A stretch of DNA of 64,000 bases. Source: Anas platyrhynchos. Taxonomy: Eukaryota > Chordata > Aves > Anseriformes > Anatidae. Position 1 is the stretch's first letter; each line of letters opens with the position of its first letter. The stretch is taken from the NCBI RefSeq assembly GCF_047663525.1, contig NC_092602.1:2611501-2675500 (forward strand). Reading direction: 5' to 3'. The translations under genes and the position numbers were made by a program. Shown here piece after piece: positions 48,001-55,766 of the stretch. The notes beneath the pieces were generated by a model that made no database searches, had not been told where the DNA came from, and worked only from the letters and a program-made list of their open reading frames with translations.

Positions 48001-50001
48001 TCTGCAGGTTTTGTCAGTGCTGAATCAGATAATGAGGAGGAAGATGATGGAAGATGTAGTTGCAACAACAACTACAATGTCCCCATATCCAGCTCGTACA
48101 CCTCAAACCAAACCTGAAGCATGGCAGAGGAGGCAGCTGCTGTTCACCTGAGGGCCATGTGCTCCCTGAGGAGAACACAGACAGAGACCACTCCTCAGGT
48201 ACAGAGGTTCAGCTTCCGTGCTCCATCAACCATTCTTTAAATCATCACAGCTCCTCATTATGTACCTGTGCTCATACATCACAGTATGATGTAATGGTCT
48301 CACCTTTCAGAGACAATTTTACAATCTGTTAGGCAAAAAAAGCCACCCAGTAAGCAGACAGAACCTGGGCAGGACTTTACATGATTAGGAGCAAGCCCAC
48401 ACTCAGGTACCCATGTACAAAACATTAAGAATCTGCTTTTCTTTGGCAACCTCTAAGAAGACATTTTCTGCACCCTGCCTTGTACTACCACCAACAAGCA
48501 GGATAAAACCCTTTCCACCAACATAAATTTGGTGCAAAATGTATGCATCTATAACAGGTTTCAGCACCCTCAGATTTATGTCACAGAATCCTCCCTTTGT
48601 TAGAGGTGCTCCTCAGCCTTCAAATCCCAAAGACACACTGGTGGAAACCCAACATAAAATAAAGCAGATTGAGGCCGATGAGCAGACACATGTGAGGAGT
48701 CAAGTTCTGTCGCTGGCAATACTTTTGGTTCCTCTGCATTTTCCTCTCAGCCTGTACAGTAAGGGCAGACTGGTTAATTTTTAATCAAGCGTTGCAGTTT
48801 TATTTTCCTTTGTAAACGCCAAGATTTCACATCTATCTTTGTGCACACCTTGCTAAGACTCACTCACTTGCCTGTAACTAATAACTCGTGTGGTAAAAAG
48901 ACTAAGAGGGTTCTTTATGTCATGTTTTCTCACTACACATACAGATCAGACGCTTCTATTGCTTCCTGTTCACAAAAAAACCCCTGCAAACAGAGAAGAG
49001 CCTCTGTAAAATGAACAAAGAATAGAGAAACGTGGGGTGGGCAAAGTTTGTTTCCTTTTACCAAGCTAAGATGGTAAAAGGAAGATAAATCTCCCTGCTG
49101 GTAAGGCTCGGGGGAGCTTTCCATCCTTCCTTTTAATCAACTTCCAAGCCGTGCCTACCAGAGGGCACCGGAGCGGATCCCCTTTTGCTGTATCACACGG
49201 AACAAAAGCTGCAAGCAGACACACATCTTCCCCAAACCACTTCAGTTCCAAAGCTCTGCCTCCATTTTGGAAGGCAAACAAAGGGAGCAAACGGGAAAAT
49301 ATCGGGATATCTCCCTGAAAGGGACAAAAACCCAAAGCTGAGCGTGGGCAAAAGGCGCAGATAAACCCAGGAAGTGCTGCTCCCCAGCCGCAGCCACCAG
49401 AACAAAGGAAACAACGACAGCTTCTACTTGCGGGAACCTGTCATCAAAAAAAAAAAAAAAAGAGGAATTCCACCCAAAAGAGCTGCGGGGCGCCTCACGG
49501 GAACCCCCCGGACCTTCCCTCCCCCTCAGCCTCCAGAGCCCCTGGGGCTCCCCCCCAAAGCCCGGGGGATGCTGAAGCGATGGGGGCCGAGCCCCAAAGC
49601 CCCCTGAGGAGCTCCTCCAGCCGGTACCTGTAGGCCAGGGACATGCACTCGAAGAGCTTCGTGAGGGAAGCGTCGATGCTGAGGCGCCCCCCGGCGCCTC
49701 CGCCTCCCCGGGCCGCCCCGAACTGGTAGGTCTGGCAGGTCTGCTCGTTGACCGTGTCGAAGTCGTAGCCCTTCTTGGGAGGGTGCTCGCTGTGAGGCGA
49801 CGACACCATGAAGTGCCCCGAGTGGATGATCTGGGGGCCCGGCGGCTGCCCCCGCCGCGGCCCGCACCGCCGCCCTCCTCCCGGCGACGAGGCGCCGCCG
49901 TCGTCCGTGTCCGACGAGTCCTCATCGGGCTCCGTGCGGGGGGACAGCGGCCCCGCCGCCCCCAGCAGCCGCGCCGGCCGCATGAACACATCGGCGGCCA
50001 T
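8919..50001 (-). CDS. MLXIP: MLXIP (MondoA), complete coding region in 17 joined exons
   Basis: MondoA is a bHLH-leucine-zipper transcription factor. It pairs with MLX, shuttles between the outer mitochondrial membrane/cytosol and nucleus, and on binding glucose-6-phosphate activates carbohydrate-response-element genes such as TXNIP and ARRDC4 (family knowledge). The joined exons give 918 residues; I remember human MLXIP as 919. Order seen: acidic N terminus (about 24-34), Mondo conserved regions (about 58-290) including HSGHFMVSSPH and TPVPMEE, a long Pro/Ser/Gln-rich middle (about 320-715), bHLHZ (about 722-795), and the C-terminal dimerisation/cytoplasmic-retention domain (about 796-918) with NWKFWI and WLDQHCSLP. 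All junctions are GT-AG and all phases agree. No frameshift or internal stop was found. The start is in a strong Kozak context (GCCATGG). The paralogue MLXIPL (ChREBP) is less likely: the N terminus MAADVF and overall length fit MLXIP. Confidence 0.97.
9692..9821 (-). CDS. MLXIP: MLXIP exon 16: C-terminal domain
   Basis: Encodes residues 836-878 plus one base: FSIIIKPLFESFNGMVSTKS, then AIAWLDQHCSLPVLRP. It was found by searching the minus strand for the conserved WLDQHCSLP block, because the short exon gives no long open frame. Acceptor GATTTGCAG|TTC, donor CCAA|GTAAGT, 130 nt. Confidence 0.95.
11149..11196. repeat. Perfect 24-bp tandem duplication in MLXIP intron 15
   Basis: The unit beginning AGCATGGATGTATC at 11149-11172 is repeated without change at 11173-11196, which suggests a recent slippage or duplication event. 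Confidence 0.95.
11938..12061 (-). CDS. MLXIP: MLXIP exon 15: end of zipper, start of C-terminal domain
   Basis: Encodes Ile794 to Ile835: SCQQQLPATGVPIARQRFD, MRRMFDEYVRNRTLQNWKFW. This opens the dimerisation/cytoplasmic-localisation domain shared by Mondo proteins and MLX. Acceptor TTCTTTTCAG|T. The donor is ATT|GTATCC, weaker than consensus, but the next exon continues the protein exactly in phase. Confidence 0.95.
12630..12746 (+). mobile_element. MIR/CORE-SINE fragment in MLXIP intron 14
   Basis: The plus strand shows the MIR signature in order: gaggaaactgaggcac, aggtgaagtgactt, cagtggcaag, agtccaaatcctatgcactcaaccacactgc. It is old and diverged but nearly continuous over about 115 bp. 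Confidence 0.75.
13126..13253 (-). CDS. MLXIP: MLXIP exon 14: helix 2 and leucine zipper
   Basis: Encodes residues 752-793 plus two bases: ISHAITLQKTVEYIAKLQQE, then QMQEETRRLREEIEELNAAV. It forms helix 2 and the zipper that pairs with MLX. Acceptor TGGTCTAG|ATC, donor AT|GTGAGA, 128 nt. It is nearly identical to the human zipper. Confidence 0.97.
15053..15154 (-). CDS. MLXIP: MLXIP exon 13: basic region and helix 1 of the bHLH
   Basis: Encodes residues 718-751. The basic region reads MKRISSEQKRRFNI (721-734) and helix 1 continues to LNSLVSASSKS. In class-B bHLH proteins the DNA-reading residues are His, Glu and Arg spaced H-x3-E-x3-R. Glu727 and Arg731 are present, but the His position (723) is Arg here (codon CGT at 15137-15139). 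Acceptor ATTTACACAG|ATG, donor TCG|GTAAGT. Length 102 nt, phase 0 at both ends. Confidence 0.96.
15725..15812 (+). mobile_element. Possible MIR-like SINE remnant in intron 12
   Basis: Contains gcagttaagtcactgcccaa followed by acccacag and a degraded aactgagatt segment, as in the middle of MIR elements. Only one good motif is present, so this is tentative. Confidence 0.45.
17025..17149 (-). CDS. MLXIP: MLXIP exon 12
   Basis: Encodes Ser676 to Lys717: RDCQNSGQASPCTSEQSPSP, then QSPQNSSSGK and DPQMAAFK. The SEQSPSPQSPQN run matches human almost exactly. The acceptor is the less usual TTTATGAAG|GC and the donor AAG|GTGTGT. Length 125 nt, ending phase 0 just before the bHLH exon. Confidence 0.95.
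17958..18144 (-). CDS. MLXIP: MLXIP exon 11
   Basis: Encodes residues 614-675 plus one base: APGVTEFRSNILVGP, a Gln/Ser-rich stretch, VSHLFSPSVVQDGLVKGEQ and SSSSQVPSPTP. This is a Ser/Gln/Pro-rich part of the transactivation region with conserved islands around FRSNILV and VSHLF. Acceptor TGTTCCCAG, donor A|GTAAGT, 187 nt. The upstream intron carries an unusually long pyrimidine tract. Confidence 0.95.
18147..18255 (-). other. MLXIP: Very long polypyrimidine tract before MLXIP exon 11
   Basis: On the gene strand about 90 of these bases form an almost unbroken C/T run (plus strand: AGAGAAAAG.. to ..GGGGGGAGAGAGG), interrupted by about six purines, and it ends close to the exon 11 acceptor TTCCCAG. 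Typical tracts are 15-30 nt. It may also be a decayed (GA)n-type simple repeat. Confidence 0.8.
18836..18957 (-). CDS. MLXIP: MLXIP exon 10
   Basis: Encodes Ala573 to Arg613: AAFQGQSRAVIVTPAPLKR, then MSQSNVAIAPAGIAR. It matches the human segment with LKREG and SQSNVVIAP. Acceptor GTTCTTCAG|CT, donor AGA|GTAAGG, 122 nt, ending in phase 0. Confidence 0.95.
20661..20785 (+). mobile_element. Possible MIR-like SINE remnant in intron 9
   Basis: gcgacctgtccaggcaccca, gtgggtcagtggcagggaca and a C-rich tail follow the central MIR order. Diverged. Confidence 0.45.
21188..21851 (-). CDS. MLXIP: MLXIP exon 9: long Pro/Ser/Gln-rich transactivation exon
   Basis: The largest exon after the start, 664 nt, residues 352-572 plus one base. 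Conserved anchors are SFIQPADF, TFVPVFQTPLPLL, VITHTASATLTH, APATTFSQSQ, GTRPKQSQK and VPAPKPETVSLVLKNA. Between them are variable Pro/Ser/Gln runs. This is the transactivation and low-complexity middle of MondoA. Acceptor TTTCTATCAG|TCT and donor CCAG|GTGAGA. Confidence 0.96.
22005..22096 (-). CDS. MLXIP: MLXIP exon 8
   Basis: Encodes Asp321 to Gln351: DLFTPSRS, then a Ser/Tyr/Ala-rich stretch ending SSHSSQ. DLF...SRS is conserved with human; the remainder is a variable low-complexity linker. Acceptor TGTTTCAG|AT, donor CAG|GTAAGG, 92 nt. Confidence 0.93.
22983..23072 (-). CDS. MLXIP: MLXIP exon 7
   Basis: Encodes Ala291 to residue 320 plus one base (HLGNADMIQPGLFPLQPNI, then DFMDTFEPFQ), a strongly conserved hydrophobic/acidic segment at the start of the transactivation region. 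Acceptor TTTCCCAG|CA, donor G|GTAAGA, 90 nt. Confidence 0.96.
23664..23835 (-). CDS. MLXIP: MLXIP exon 6: Mondo conserved region 5/6, glucose-6-phosphate motif
   Basis: Encodes residues 234-290 plus one base. It holds TPVPMEEGSLLDVDMLMSEF (249-268), TDTLFST (269-275, the position of the proposed glucose-6-phosphate recognition motif) and WPNPREI (284-290). Human reads SDTLF where this reads TDTLF. Residues 241-248 (QKRRYGRE) differ from the human stretch as I remember it. Acceptor TTTGGCAG, donor ATAG|GTGTGT. Confidence 0.96.
25093..25134 (-). CDS. MLXIP: MLXIP exon 5, 42-nt small exon
   Basis: Encodes residues 220-233 (LQKHKDEDLSSLVR), matching the human segment after the KKR of exon 4. Acceptor TTGCAG|TTA and donor AGG|GTAGGT. 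It is phase 0 at both ends and very short. It was found by protein continuity and flanking splice signals. Confidence 0.94.
25406..25495 (-). CDS. MLXIP: MLXIP exon 4: Mondo conserved region 3 helix
   Basis: Encodes residues 190-219, including EGKYWKRRIEIVIREYHKW and TYFKKR. In the family this amphipathic basic helix contacts 14-3-3 proteins. Acceptor TTCTCAG, donor AGG|GTCTGT (a weaker +3 base). Length is 90 nt with phase 0 at both ends, so skipping would keep the frame. Confidence 0.96.
26807..26892 (-). CDS. MLXIP: MLXIP exon 3
   Basis: Encodes Tyr161 to Glu189 (LEKRKNPVCHFVTPLDG, then DEHRRPE). It continues the glucose-sensing N-terminal region. Acceptor TTCTTTCAG|AC and donor GAG|GTATGT, 86 nt, leaving in phase 0. 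It is nearly identical to the human segment as I remember it. Confidence 0.96.
27251..27357 (-). CDS. MLXIP: MLXIP exon 2: Mondo conserved region 2
   Basis: Encodes Ser125 to residue 160 and the first base of Tyr161. It carries GKLVSPKWKNFKGLK and WRDKIRLNNAIWRAW, the Trp-rich conserved block that in Mondo proteins holds a nuclear-export signal and contributes to 14-3-3 binding (family knowledge). The acceptor is TTTTGTTTTAG and the donor GTAAGT. Length 107 nt; it enters with two bases of the Ser codon already supplied by exon 1 and leaves one base of the Tyr codon. Confidence 0.97.
30186..30270 (+). mobile_element. Possible MIR-like SINE remnant in intron 1
   Basis: cacccaaggctacacagtgt, then gacagagctacgagtgggac, resembles the MIR segment gcccaaggtcacacag...gcagagctgg. 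Diverged and short. Confidence 0.4.
33375..33425 (+). mobile_element. MIR-like core fragment in intron 1
   Basis: ttttgcaggggggaaactga followed by ggcacagacctgttaac matches the MIR core gatgaggaaactgaggc-acagagaggttaa. The following bases are too diverged to follow. Confidence 0.55.
38001..49627 (-). other. MLXIP: MLXIP intron 1, 5' half
   Basis: Noncoding. Contents seen: A runs at 38018-38030 and 49447-49461, a perfect TGACGTCA palindrome at 40132-40139, a GGAAGGAAGG-containing purine tract near 47520-47548, and an acceptor-like signal with a 54-codon open frame on the plus strand at 47953-48117. No gene was recognised. Confidence 0.5.
40132..40139. promoter_or_regulatory. Full palindromic CRE motif in MLXIP intron 1
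   Basis: TGACGTCA, the complete cAMP-response-element palindrome bound by CREB/ATF and some AP-1 dimers, lies about 9.9 kb downstream of the MLXIP ATG. It contains a CpG, which makes survival in an AT-rich intron less usual, but an 8-mer alone is weak evidence. Confidence 0.35.
49628..50001 (-). CDS. MLXIP: MLXIP exon 1: start codon, acidic N terminus, first Mondo conserved region
   Basis: Encodes residues 1-124 and two bases of Ser125. It begins MAADVFM, as in human MLXIP, then an acidic Asp/Glu/Ser patch (about 24-34), a Gly/Pro/Arg-rich linker, the conserved IIHSGHFMVSSPH block (about 58-70), HPPKKGYDFDTVN (about 73-85) and the start of the next conserved block, SIDASLTKLFECM (about 108-120). 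Between the two blocks is a Gly/Ala/Arg-rich insertion (residues 96-106). The donor is AG|GTACCGG. The exon is extremely GC-rich and sits in a CpG island, so long open frames on the other strand here are base-composition artefacts. Confidence 0.96.
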
Positions 50002-50234
50002 GGCCCCGCTGCTACTGCCTCCGCCGCCGCCTCCTCCTCCAGCCCCCGGCCGAGCCGCCCGCTCCTCTCCCCTCAGCTCCGCGCCGCCACCGCCCCGCTC
50101 CGCCCCGGGCCGGCCCCCGCCGCCCGCTTAAAGGAGCCGGGGCCGCCAGGGCCGCCTCCGCCCCTTCCCCCCGCCCCGCTCCCGCCTCAGTGCCGCCCGC
50201 CCCGCAGCGCCCCCTCAGCCCCGCGGGCTCGCCC

Positions 50235-50286
50235 TGAGGTGGTTTTACCTCAGGGAGTGCAGCCCCCGAGGTGATTTTACCTCACG
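50235..50286. repeat. Two tandem copies of a short palindrome at the MLXIP promoter edge
   Basis: TGAGGTGGTTTTACCTCA at 50235-50252 and CGAGGTGATTTTACCTCA at 50267-50284 are 32 bp apart start to start. Each is an inverted repeat with arms (T)GAGGT and ACCTC(A) around a six-base TTTT-containing centre. The flanking GCAGCCCCC/CCAGCCCCC sequence is partly duplicated too. They could be paired protein-binding sites or small hairpins. No known factor is assigned. Confidence 0.6.
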
Positions 50287-52621
50287 GAAGGGTCCAGCCC
50301 CCGGCCCTTCCCTCAGGATCCCCACAGCCCGGTTACAATATAAATGATTTCTGCGCAAAGGTTTGGGCCGTCCTGCCCGCTCCCATGTTCCCAAAACAGC
50401 TCTTGGCTATGACTGGCACCCACCCTATTACCCTTACACCATCACGGAACAGCCCCATGAGGCACCCAGTGGCCTTGTGTCACCAAGGAAGGGCAGGGAG
50501 GACACCATGTCACAAGGCCCCCAAGCCATGCGGAGGCTGCCCTGTCCCCACAGCCCCTCAGGGCTGTCCCCACTCCTCCTGGGGGGCACTGGTGGCACTT
50601 CCACCCCGCTAGAAAACCTCATGGGGCATGAGGTGGTGTATGGGGAAGCCTCGACTAGAAACGCGTAACCACCTCTGGCCAAAAGACTGCAAAGTCTGAG
50701 CTGGCTGTGGTCATGAGGAACAGAATCATCACGAGGTCTTTGGCAATACACTTCCTCAGAAAAACGGCTCTAAGCTGGGGGGAAACTTATAAACCTAAGA
50801 GATAGAGAACAGCCAAGAGCTTGCTGAAGAATGTTGATTACACTAGAAGTAGTTTAAAGCCATGAAATATCTTTAATATTGAAAACTGTTTATTATAGAC
50901 CAGAGGCAATCTGCAAAAAGCCAGGGCAGCTACAGAAGTAGCAGAGGAAGCTGCAAAGGCAGCTGAAGGGGTCAGCCCGGAGTCACAGAGAAAAGTCTGG
51001 GACACCGGGGCTTCCCCTGACAGCCAGGTGGCTCAGATCTAACCCACGAACCTGCTTGGTGCCGTGCATAAAATAAGCACGATAGTTCCAGGGGAAGATT
51101 GGATTTCACCCCTCTCAACACCATTAAGGAAGCAGTGGATCCCTGTAGATATGGATAAAAGCCCATCAACAGGGCCAACAGATGTATTAGCCTGGGGAGA
51201 GAACAGCAGCTGACAGCGCATACACACAAAAAAAATATACATAAAGATCTATATATCAATCAAGAAAAAAATAAATAAATTGTGTACTCTGTAGAGTAAA
51301 CCTTCAATACCAGGAGAGTAACTGTATTCTAGGTGGCAGACTCCAAAGCACTGGTTTGAAATCGTTTATGTATGTTCAGCTCTAGGACCTTAAAAGAAAA
51401 ATAAGCTCTTCTACACAGTCTTCCTTGGGGGATGGAAAATACTAAATTGCCATGTGCCACTTTCTCTGCTTTGTAAAACCAGGAATAAGAGCAAGGGAAA
51501 ACTCAAGGGATGGAGATAACGAGTCTTGGGCATGGAAGGAAGAGGCTTTCTTACAACATCACAATTATGTCCTTGCAGTGATCTGCACTAGAGTGCATGA
51601 AATCAGGACAGATCTCCCCACACATGGAAGGAGCAGGAAGACATCATATCATGTGAGGGCTCCAAAGAGAAGCCTTTAAAATCAAGACTGACATTCAGCT
51701 CTTGGTCAATACTATGTGTGACTACAATTTTTAAGAAAAAGCCATTCATGATTTAGCTACAAAGAAGCTGATTATTGCTAGCTTAGCTTAGTGATAATGG
51801 TGTTCAAAAAGAAGAAAAAATACCACCACCACCAAACACAAAGCTATCTCCCAGCAAGGCATCCTTGTCAGTACTCCAAGTGAAAAAAAAATGAAAGCAT
51901 TCCAAAGCAATGTTCAGAATAAACCTTGTAAAACTGGTTAAATGTTGTTAACGTACCTGAACTAACGAAACCTCACAACTACACATCAGTGGCAGCGCTG
52001 GCTACAGGACTTGCACAACAGCCTGCGCATTAACCTGGCAAGGGTGGCCTGCTTACAGATTTATTTCTTCCTGTATGGAAAGAGGTAATTTGTTAAAATG
52101 AAGTTGCTAGGTAGCAATGTAATTTCCAAAGAAGTGTTAGTAGTACACCAGACCATTATTTAAAACTGAGGTAGCAGTCTTCAGTTGAGGGTTTTAAGAG
52201 CGGCTCACGGGTTTTCTCCTCTAATCATCCTCAGTGCAAATACTACAGATGCAAGAAAAGATTCATCCCTTAAAAATATACATGCTTTGGAGATAGACCT
52301 TTTGACTAGCATTTAGGTCACCAGCAACAATTCTAGGAAGCACAGAGAAATACTAAGGGACCACAGCAGCATCTTTTGGCTATGCTTTTTCTTACTGTTT
52401 TTAGCAATCTGCAGTGCAAGGCAGTGTCGTAGGCCCCCATCTTCTGCTGATGTTCCTTCTCCAGAGCAGGCTTTTAGCACAGGAGAAAACAGCCATTTAC
52501 TTAGAATTCAGCTGTAACACACATCGAGCAGAGAGACATTCGAGCTGATTAAAAATATACCTGCAGCGTACTCCACAACACTTAGTGGTAAGAAATTATC
52601 CTTCTAAATCTACAGACAGGA

Positions 52622-52760
52622 AGATAAGCCTTCCCGTTTTGATGAGGAAGGAGGCATGGGAGCTCAAGGAGACTTACTCACAGCCTCAGACCGTGGGGCT
52701 GATTGCAGGAGCTGGGAGTCCAGCCATCCCATTACCACTCCACTGACCCTTCTGCCCATC
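52622..52760 (+). mobile_element. Possible MIR-like SINE remnant between BCL7A and MLXIP
   Basis: gaggaaggaggcatgggagc, acttactcacagcctcag, gagctgggagtccagcc follow the MIR motif order loosely. Weak call. Confidence 0.35.
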
Positions 52761-53002
52761 CTGCTCCCAGGCAAACCACAGGGCCAACCTCCAGCTCCGT
52801 ATCCAGCTTTCTGGGCTGCACTGTTGCTCACTCCTTTACTGGCAGAAGCCTTACCTGCTCAGTCTTTTTCTTCTGGAACCTGTCTTTAATTACACCCTCA
52901 TTCATACCCGCTCTTTTCCCCTCTCTCCCTCTCCCCCCAGTTCCACCCTACCCCTTATAATTCTGATTTAATTCCCTAATCCATAAAAAAGGAAAAATAA
53001 CA

Positions 53003-53034
53003 ATATATATATATATATTATTTTTTTTCTCCCA
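53003..53034. repeat. (AT)n microsatellite and T run
   Basis: About 18 bp of alternating AT followed by TTATTTTTTTT. Confidence 0.85.
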
Positions 53035-53501
53035 GGGTAGCACACTGAAGTGGTTTGTAAGAGGATCCCATGAGCACCCCATTAAATGCAAGGGAGGCAT
53101 TAAAACCAACAAGCCGGGAGCAGGCAAGCTGGTTGTGGCTCCCCATTCCAGCAGCAGTGAGCCAGCACAGCTGCTTGTCAGACTGTGAAACTGCTTTGGG
53201 ACAAAGCACACACAACATTGAAAATAACCAGGACACTTCATATCCAAACTTAAGTTACCACAACACCTTAGCTGACTACCAAACCCGCAGTAAGCACCTT
53301 AAATTACCAAATTATTCTGCAGGCTGCCGTAATTACATTGCCCGTATTTATTTATTTGCTGCTGTTATATTACCCCCACTCCCAAGCAGTGTTCTGCTAA
53401 CACATCAAAACAACTTTGGTTGAATCAAGTGAATCATTTTACACATTACCAAATAAGACAACACCATAAAACGCACATTTTAAAAGACTATAAAATGGGA
53501 A

Positions 53502-53507
53502 TTTATT
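53502..53507 (-). terminator. BCL7A: Candidate BCL7A poly(A) signal
   Basis: AATAAA on the minus strand, followed at suitable distance by TGTG/TGGTGTTGT-type GU-rich sequence. This is the last good signal before the intergenic region, so it is preferred as the distal cleavage signal. Confidence 0.55.
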
Positions 53508-53669
53508 TTAAATTTTAAAAACAAAATGAGATTAAGTTTCTTGATAAAAATTATTCACACAGCATTTATGTTGTGATTTTTTATTTTATTTTTGAAATGA
53601 AACCATTGTACATTGTACAAACCATAACTACCGATGGAATAAATAAGTGAAAAATTATACTGCTGTACA

Positions 53670-53684
53670 ACACACACACACACA
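53670..53684. repeat. (CA)n microsatellite
   Basis: Seven to eight CA units in the presumed BCL7A 3'UTR. Confidence 0.85.
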
Positions 53685-54027
53685 AATCATAAGATGGAAA
53701 ACGATTAGGTATTGAAGAAAACAAAATTCTTTACACCTTCTAACAGGCCCTTAGATATAAAGAACATTCCAAAACATGACAATGTTTATGTATGAAGATA
53801 GCCACCCAAAACCAATATTTTATACTGCCTTGTTGATTTTTTTTTTTTATTTTTATTTTTTTGTCGTTTTGTAAGTGCCAGCACTTTTTGGAATGTTTAA
53901 CAACTACTTTCCCAAGCATAAAAATTCCAAGGAATAGTTCTGCTATAAAATGTTTGGCTGAGTAAATCGCTTATTCGGAAGGCCTTCCCACACGTTCCAC
54001 AAACTCAGCTAATTTACTTGCTTGCTT

Positions 54028-54035
54028 CTAGTTTC

Positions 54036-54066
<31 letters not shown>

Positions 54067-54071
54067 TTTTC
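54028..54071. repeat. Long T-rich tract (A-rich on the BCL7A transcript)
   Basis: About 44 bp that is T except for four C and a boundary G, in the middle of the presumed BCL7A 3'UTR. On the transcript it is a genome-encoded A-rich stretch. Confidence 0.9.
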
Positions 54072-55766
54072 GTAACTGAAGCTCCAACATTCAGCATTGT
54101 AGCAAGGAAGCACTTCTTGATATTTGCACTATTTCTAAAACATTAGCTGTATGAGAACTTTCAGTCATCTTGAAGAAAATTACATCTCTCCTTCTGCTCC
54201 ACGTCTCAATGCTTTCAATAAACCCTTTTACAGTGAGTTCATAAAACAAGTTTCTGGTAGAGACAGGTCCAAGCCAAAAAAAAAGCTGGATTTAGATCTG
54301 GTTTCAAACCTCAGGTTGGTTTGAATTCCATGTTCTGGTTTGGTCCCATCTGTACTTTCTGGCATTAAAATGTGTTTAATCACATCCGTTGGCCCATAAA
54401 TGTTATCAGGCACTTCAAAAAAAGACTAATAACAGTCTTATACACTATTTTGGATTTCTTCATACCAGGTAATGTCAAAGTCTCTTTTCTAAGAGGCTGA
54501 CAATAACAGGTCTAAGGAACCCAAATCTATCTGCTTGTTCAGTTGTCTGTTGTCACTAGAACCTCTGGTTAACAAAAAAAAGTTCTGAATGTATCCTGTA
54601 TAAGCTGTAAATAAAGCATTACTAGTTCAGAAATAAAGCCTCTAGGAATATGATTATGATGCCTTATCTTGTAAGCCACAGAACAATGAACAGTTCTGAG
54701 CAGAAGCCACAGGAGAGAAAAGGAAGTTTATAATTAAACCTGTTGATGTCAATAATGCCAATAAATGTTTCTATCTAATGAAAAATTTGAGGTATTTTTA
54801 GTGCTATTTATATATTTTATTTCTTCCTAAAGTACAGGAATTAGTTTCTAAACAAAAAGTCTATTTATTCCCTTGGAAACTTCTACAAAATTAAAATTAA
54901 AAACTTGCTGTGATGCACCTGATAGGGATTAGTAAAAATGACTACTTATCAAAGGTGGCATCAGATTTGTTTTGTTTTAGCATTAAAAATAACAAAAAAA
55001 AGTTAGTAAATCAAAAATATTTTTAAGTTTGAATCTTTCTAAATTTGCCCATTTAATATATCAATAGAACTTCTCACAAAATATCACTTAAATCTGAATG
55101 TAATATACATACAAATCAATCGTCATTGACCAGTTATCCACATTTTAGGCATACACACAATTCAAGAGAGAATTCTACCGTTTCATTGCATATATTGTGC
55201 AAATATAGTTTTTGGCTCCTCATTTCCTTTTTTTTCAGAATCTTAATGGACTTCATGATCAGACCAGAAATCCCAAAAACTTATTAGGGAGCACACTGTT
55301 TTCATGAATGATTTGCAATCAAATTTTATTCAGTTAAAATCCAAAAAGTTTATTTCAACACAAAAGAAAAGTTCCGAAACTGAGTGTCATATGTTATTTG
55401 GAGTTTAATCCTACAAACATCCTATGGAAGGTCAGTATTGGCTCCCCAATCCTCCCTCCCTCTACACCCTCCCCCCCCCAGTTCCCCATTGTTTTTCCAT
55501 AATAAAGTGGTAATTGCAAACGCAATGCAGTAGTCTAAGTGCAAGCCATTTTCACTATTGGAGAATTCAGAAATAAATAAGCTTAATGAAGAGCTAATTA
55601 TGAAAATGTATCAACTGGAAGCAATTTTTTCATTTAAAAAAGTATTTACAGTTCTTAGCTTACAAACTATATGCAACCATTTCCATAGCTGTGAGATCAT
55701 ATTTTAAATTACAAGCTCCACCTCTCACACACAAAGTGAAGAAAGACTAAGGGCCTGATCCAGCAA

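Larger units (their letters stand above)
49540..50320 (-). promoter_or_regulatory. MLXIP: CpG island with MLXIP promoter, 5'UTR and exon 1
   Basis: This is the strongest GC- and CpG-rich block in the window, covering exon 1 and about 300 bp upstream of the ATG. Several GC boxes (CCGCCCC on the plus strand, i.e. GGGGCGG in gene direction) lie at about 50090-50185. No convincing TATA box is seen, which fits a CpG-island housekeeping-type promoter. The exact transcription start is not visible. At the distal edge (50235-50286) lie two similar small palindromes. Confidence 0.8.
50321..53479. other. Intergenic region between BCL7A and MLXIP
   Basis: No exon or RNA gene is recognised. It contains a short (AT)n at 53003-53020 next to a T run, a weak MIR-like remnant (52622-52760) and Gly/Pro-coding-like GC-rich sequence close to the CpG island. 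The open frames at 50271-50668 are not supported by any recognisable protein. Confidence 0.55.

Noticed and set aside
49242..50274. Long open frames on both strands over MLXIP exon 1 in other frames
   Set aside because: They are shadows of the GC-rich exon 1/CpG island; only the frame beginning MAADVF matches a real protein.
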